Source: an uncultured Bacteroidales bacterium (lineage in GTDB: Bacteria; Bacteroidota; Bacteroidia; Bacteroidales; Paludibacteraceae). From it: 9,764 nucleotides of DNA. Shown in pieces: positions 8,501-9,764 of this stretch. Position numbers and translations under genes: made by a program. Location: NCBI GenBank assembly GCA_903912795.1, contig CAIWIS010000733.1:1-9764 (forward strand), in the 5' to 3' direction. Each line of letters opens with the position of its first letter. Position 1 is the first letter of the stretch. Below the pieces are notes generated by a model. The model saw nothing but the letters and a program-made list of their open reading frames with translations. It was not told where the DNA came from and ran no database searches.

Positions 8501-8730
8501 CCAATATACGAAATCTCAATAGCAGAATTCGCATTTTTCAACACAAGCGTAAACTCACCATCGAAATTAGTGATTGTTCCGTTTGTGGTACCTTTTTCCA
8601 ATACAGTTGCACCAATAATGGCTTCGCCTTTGGAGTCTGTAACTGTTCCTTTTAATGTTTGTGCACTAAGTTGTCCGAAAGCGAACAACTGAAATGCAAA
8701 TACAATTAAAAATTTTACGTGTTTTCTCAT
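5596..8730 (-). CDS. susC: SusC/RagA-family TonB-linked outer-membrane transporter
   Basis: A 1044-residue TonB-dependent transporter that imports oligosaccharides through the outer membrane with its SusD lid. Residues 1-23 are a Sec signal with cleavage likely after LSA. A carboxypeptidase-regulatory-like domain spans about 26-96 ('GTVTDSKGEAIIGATV', 'NFDGEFTL'). The TonB-box-like 'TLDEVVVVGYG' lies at 101-111, then the plug (about 112-225) with 'LGGRVAGV', 'LVLVDGVERDFSNLDP', 'LKDAASTAVYGVRGGNG' and 'VILVTTKRG'. The remainder is the 22-stranded barrel, with the usual late loop 'DFNGDGKIDNSDRVLI', which looks able to bind calcium, and a C-terminal strand 'VISVGLNVKL'. The total length is typical. 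ATG 8730 lies 4 bases after the GH92 stop, indicating one transcript and probably coupled translation. One oddity is that the plug segment between RGST and LVLVDG is unusually short. No STN domain is present, so signalling to an anti-sigma factor through this protein is unlikely. Confidence 0.96.
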   Translation of the reverse strand: MRKHVKFLIVFAFQLFAFGQLSAQTLKGTVTDSKGEAIIGATVLEKGTTNGTITNFDGEFTLVLKNANSAIEISYIGYLKQELKPAGKTQLKVVLQEDTKTLDEVVVVGYGVQKRTSITGSVASISGDKLEKLPTDNISNMLGGRVAGVVTRQQSGVPGENGALISVRGSTNVLVLVDGVERDFSNLDPTEIETFTVLKDAASTAVYGVRGGNGVILVTTKRGKSADKVSVSYDGVFTASTNTNLPKFLNGPEYAFYHNKATTLDGQPIQFDEQRIGYITNGNDPMGIWGNTDWFKLIFKPYAPGVNHKLSVTGGNDKYKFFVGGSYLKQDGIIDNVSYDRFNLRSNLDIKFTDKLTFKIDISGRLENKDYPGVTPGAADPSASTANGGATMGYKNIVYYTIAAAPVVRPQMPDGTYIGYQNPLIARDKSGFRDSQSKKVETGMSLVYDASTLLKGLKFTTNFNYDFISSYLKTFILPSEQVTPVYSSGLGVGSVQQVIPGMSPHRIEGTNELTDAASYFSRYNFQAIASYANKYGKHDLSADLVWEQSGAESNSFYGVVENLPLIELPELNFGALYPTKPNSGSSAQTGKAGMVTRLNYGYADKYMLQFTSRTDWSSSFLGNKKFGFFPGVSLGWRISEESFIKNELSFINNLKLRLSWGKLGNDVVAAASYLENYALTSTASVVFGDNGYQSISPVNVPNKDLKWESNTTYNAGFESVFWNGLLSVEFDGFYKIREDILGPAPSIYPPSIGGNFPSQVNYGTIDVRGFEVVLGHKKKLSKDLNYTINGTFTYADSRYVKWNQSPNTPKNLLVLGNSPGAVYGYMSDGLYQNENDIRYLPKMSDEVRLGDIKYKDFNGDGKIDNSDRVLIANSTIPKINYGINLDVDYKNFDLTLFFQGAAISDVMLSGTYSALGYSDGTFFTQAFKWGSNPPKYLVEGSWTPENTNAEYPRLSTQTSSNNASISDFWKRDASYIRLKNAQIGYSFPKVLVKKLKLEAAKVYLSGTNLLTFSKLKYIDPEAPSVNNGYYPQQRVISVGLNVKL

Positions 8731-8734
8731 ATAA

Positions 8735-9764
8735 TTATTTTTTATGTCTCTGCTGCCCCATTTTAAAAACTAATTTGCCACCATCCAACAAGTCATTGTA
8801 TGTTATAAGATTGTTTTTGAGCAAATTACCATTTAAAGTTGCATTTTGTATGTAAATATTTTTCTTCGAATTATTCTTAGCAATAATCGTAAACTTCTTT
8901 CCATTTTCAAGATATATTACAGCTTTATCCACAACCGGACTACCAAATACATATTCGCCATTCACAGGATTCATGGGGTAAATGCCTAAAGCTGACATTA
9001 CGTACCAGGCCGACATTTGACCGCAATCGTCGTTGCCACAAAGTCCGGCTGGTGTGGGTTTATACATTTCAGCCATTACCTGACGAACACGCTCGGCTGT
9101 TTTGTAGCCTTGGTCTGCATATTGATACAGATAAATAGTGCTGTGGCTTGGTTCGTTTCCGTGCGCATACTGACCAATCAATCCTGAAATGTCAATTGAC
9201 GCGCCTTCGTTGAGTTTTGAACTTGCTGTAAATAAGCTGTCTAGTTTATCGGCCATTTTTTGTTTACTTCCAAACAAACTGATTAATCCTTCTACATCCT
9301 GAGGCACCAAAAAAGTATATTGCCAGCCGTTTCCTTCTACATAATCGGCTTCGTCGTGCAGTGAAAACGATGGATTGTATTCTTTTCTAAATGTTCCGTC
9401 GGCTAATTTGCCTCGCATAAATCCTAGTTTGGAATCAAAATAATTGGCATAATATTTTGAGCGTTTTGCAAAAAGCTGATAATCTGCTTCTTTTCCTAAA
9501 TGTTTAGCTAATAATGCAATACTGTAATCGTCAATCGCATATTCCAATGCTTTAGATACCGACCAGTTTTCTTTATCGGCCGGAATCCAGCCCTGCTCGC
9601 GCACAAATTTTAATCCTCTGTCGTTACGTTGCTCAAAACTTCGCACCAATGTATAAGCTCTTTCGGCATCAACACCATCAATATTTTTCAAAACAGCATC
9701 TACAATTACCGGAATGGAATGCACACCCACCATCGTTCCCGTTTCATTTCCAACCAAATGCCAA
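8735..9764 (-). CDS. GH92-family alpha-mannosidase (partial, N-terminus outside the window)
   Basis: The frame is open through the right edge, so the visible 343 residues are the C-terminal part of a protein usually 700-800 long. The TTG at 9757 is an internal leucine codon and not a start, since the preceding codons read W-H and continue the family motif 'WHLVGNETGTMVG'. GH92 enzymes are calcium-dependent inverting exo-alpha-mannosidases with an N-terminal beta-sandwich and an (alpha/alpha)6 barrel. Motifs seen: 'VHSIPVIVDA'; 'YVEGNGWQYTFLVPQD' (the Glu, codon 9337-9335, fits the general acid by its spacing to the base region in BT3990); 'HGNEPSHS'; and 'GLCGNDDCGQMSAWYVMSALGIYP', whose Asp pair (9031-9026) fits the catalytic base region. 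The end, 'YVFGSP...NGKKFTIIAKNNSKKNIYIQ', is the normal C-terminal sheet. Active-site residues look intact, so an active mannosidase is expected. Linkage preference (alpha-1,2, -1,3, -1,4 or -1,6) cannot be read here. Location is probably periplasmic or surface; the signal is not visible. Confidence 0.93.
   Translation of the reverse strand, partial: WHLVGNETGTMVGVHSIPVIVDAVLKNIDGVDAERAYTLVRSFEQRNDRGLKFVREQGWIPADKENWSVSKALEYAIDDYSIALLAKHLGKEADYQLFAKRSKYYANYFDSKLGFMRGKLADGTFRKEYNPSFSLHDEADYVEGNGWQYTFLVPQDVEGLISLFGSKQKMADKLDSLFTASSKLNEGASIDISGLIGQYAHGNEPSHSTIYLYQYADQGYKTAERVRQVMAEMYKPTPAGLCGNDDCGQMSAWYVMSALGIYPMNPVNGEYVFGSPVVDKAVIYLENGKKFTIIAKNNSKKNIYIQNATLNGNLLKNNLITYNDLLDGGKLVFKMGQQRHKK

Noticed and set aside
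9755..9757. TTG as the start codon of the GH92 gene
   Set aside because: The upstream codons to the window edge continue the conserved W-x-L-x-GNET motif, so the gene is simply cut by the edge.
1..9764. CRISPR array, tRNA or rRNA gene, insertion sequence, or PUL regulator (hybrid two-component system, ECF sigma/anti-sigma pair)
   Set aside because: No spaced direct repeats, cloverleaf-like segments, transposase motifs or regulator domains were seen; nearly all the sequence is occupied by the six minus-strand genes.

Overview
The window is AT-rich bacterial DNA from a member of the Bacteroidota. The strongest evidence is an adjacent susC/susD pair with textbook features: a carboxypeptidase-regulatory-like N-terminal domain on the TonB-dependent transporter, a SusD/RagB lipoprotein, Bacteroidota-style lipoprotein signals and weak A/T-rich ribosome binding regions. 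A Bacteroidales-like host fits, but genus cannot be told from this sequence.

All six genes lie on the minus strand, so transcription runs from high to low coordinates. In that order they are: the C-terminal part of a GH92 alpha-mannosidase (9764 to 8735, 5' end outside the window); a SusC-type transporter (8730 to 5596), 4 bases after the GH92 stop; a SusD-type glycan-binding lipoprotein (5588 to 3888), 7 bases after the susC stop; a small lipoprotein made mainly of one DUF5018-like domain (3794 to 3366); a 587-residue lipoprotein with a DUF5018-like N-terminus and a probable beta-propeller, resembling DUF4623 proteins (3338 to 1575); and a lipoprotein with two DUF5018-like domains followed by a GHL10 glycosidase-like domain (1474 to the left edge, C-terminus missing). 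No stretch over 300 bases lacks a gene.

Together this is a polysaccharide utilization locus. The expected division of labour is: surface lipoproteins bind and perhaps cut a glycan, SusC/SusD import the oligosaccharide with TonB energy, and GH92 removes alpha-linked mannose. An alpha-mannoside such as a mannan or N-glycan is therefore the best substrate guess, resting on the single GH92. The GHL10 protein is the most interesting piece, because such domains are poorly characterised in this setting.

Two non-coding features stand out. One is a perfect 12-bp hairpin in the 100-base gap before the GHL10 gene. The other is a heptanucleotide tandem repeat in the 93-base gap after susD. Both sit where expression of the downstream lipoproteins could be tuned relative to susCD. 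No RNA gene, insertion sequence, integrase, CRISPR array or regulator gene is visible.
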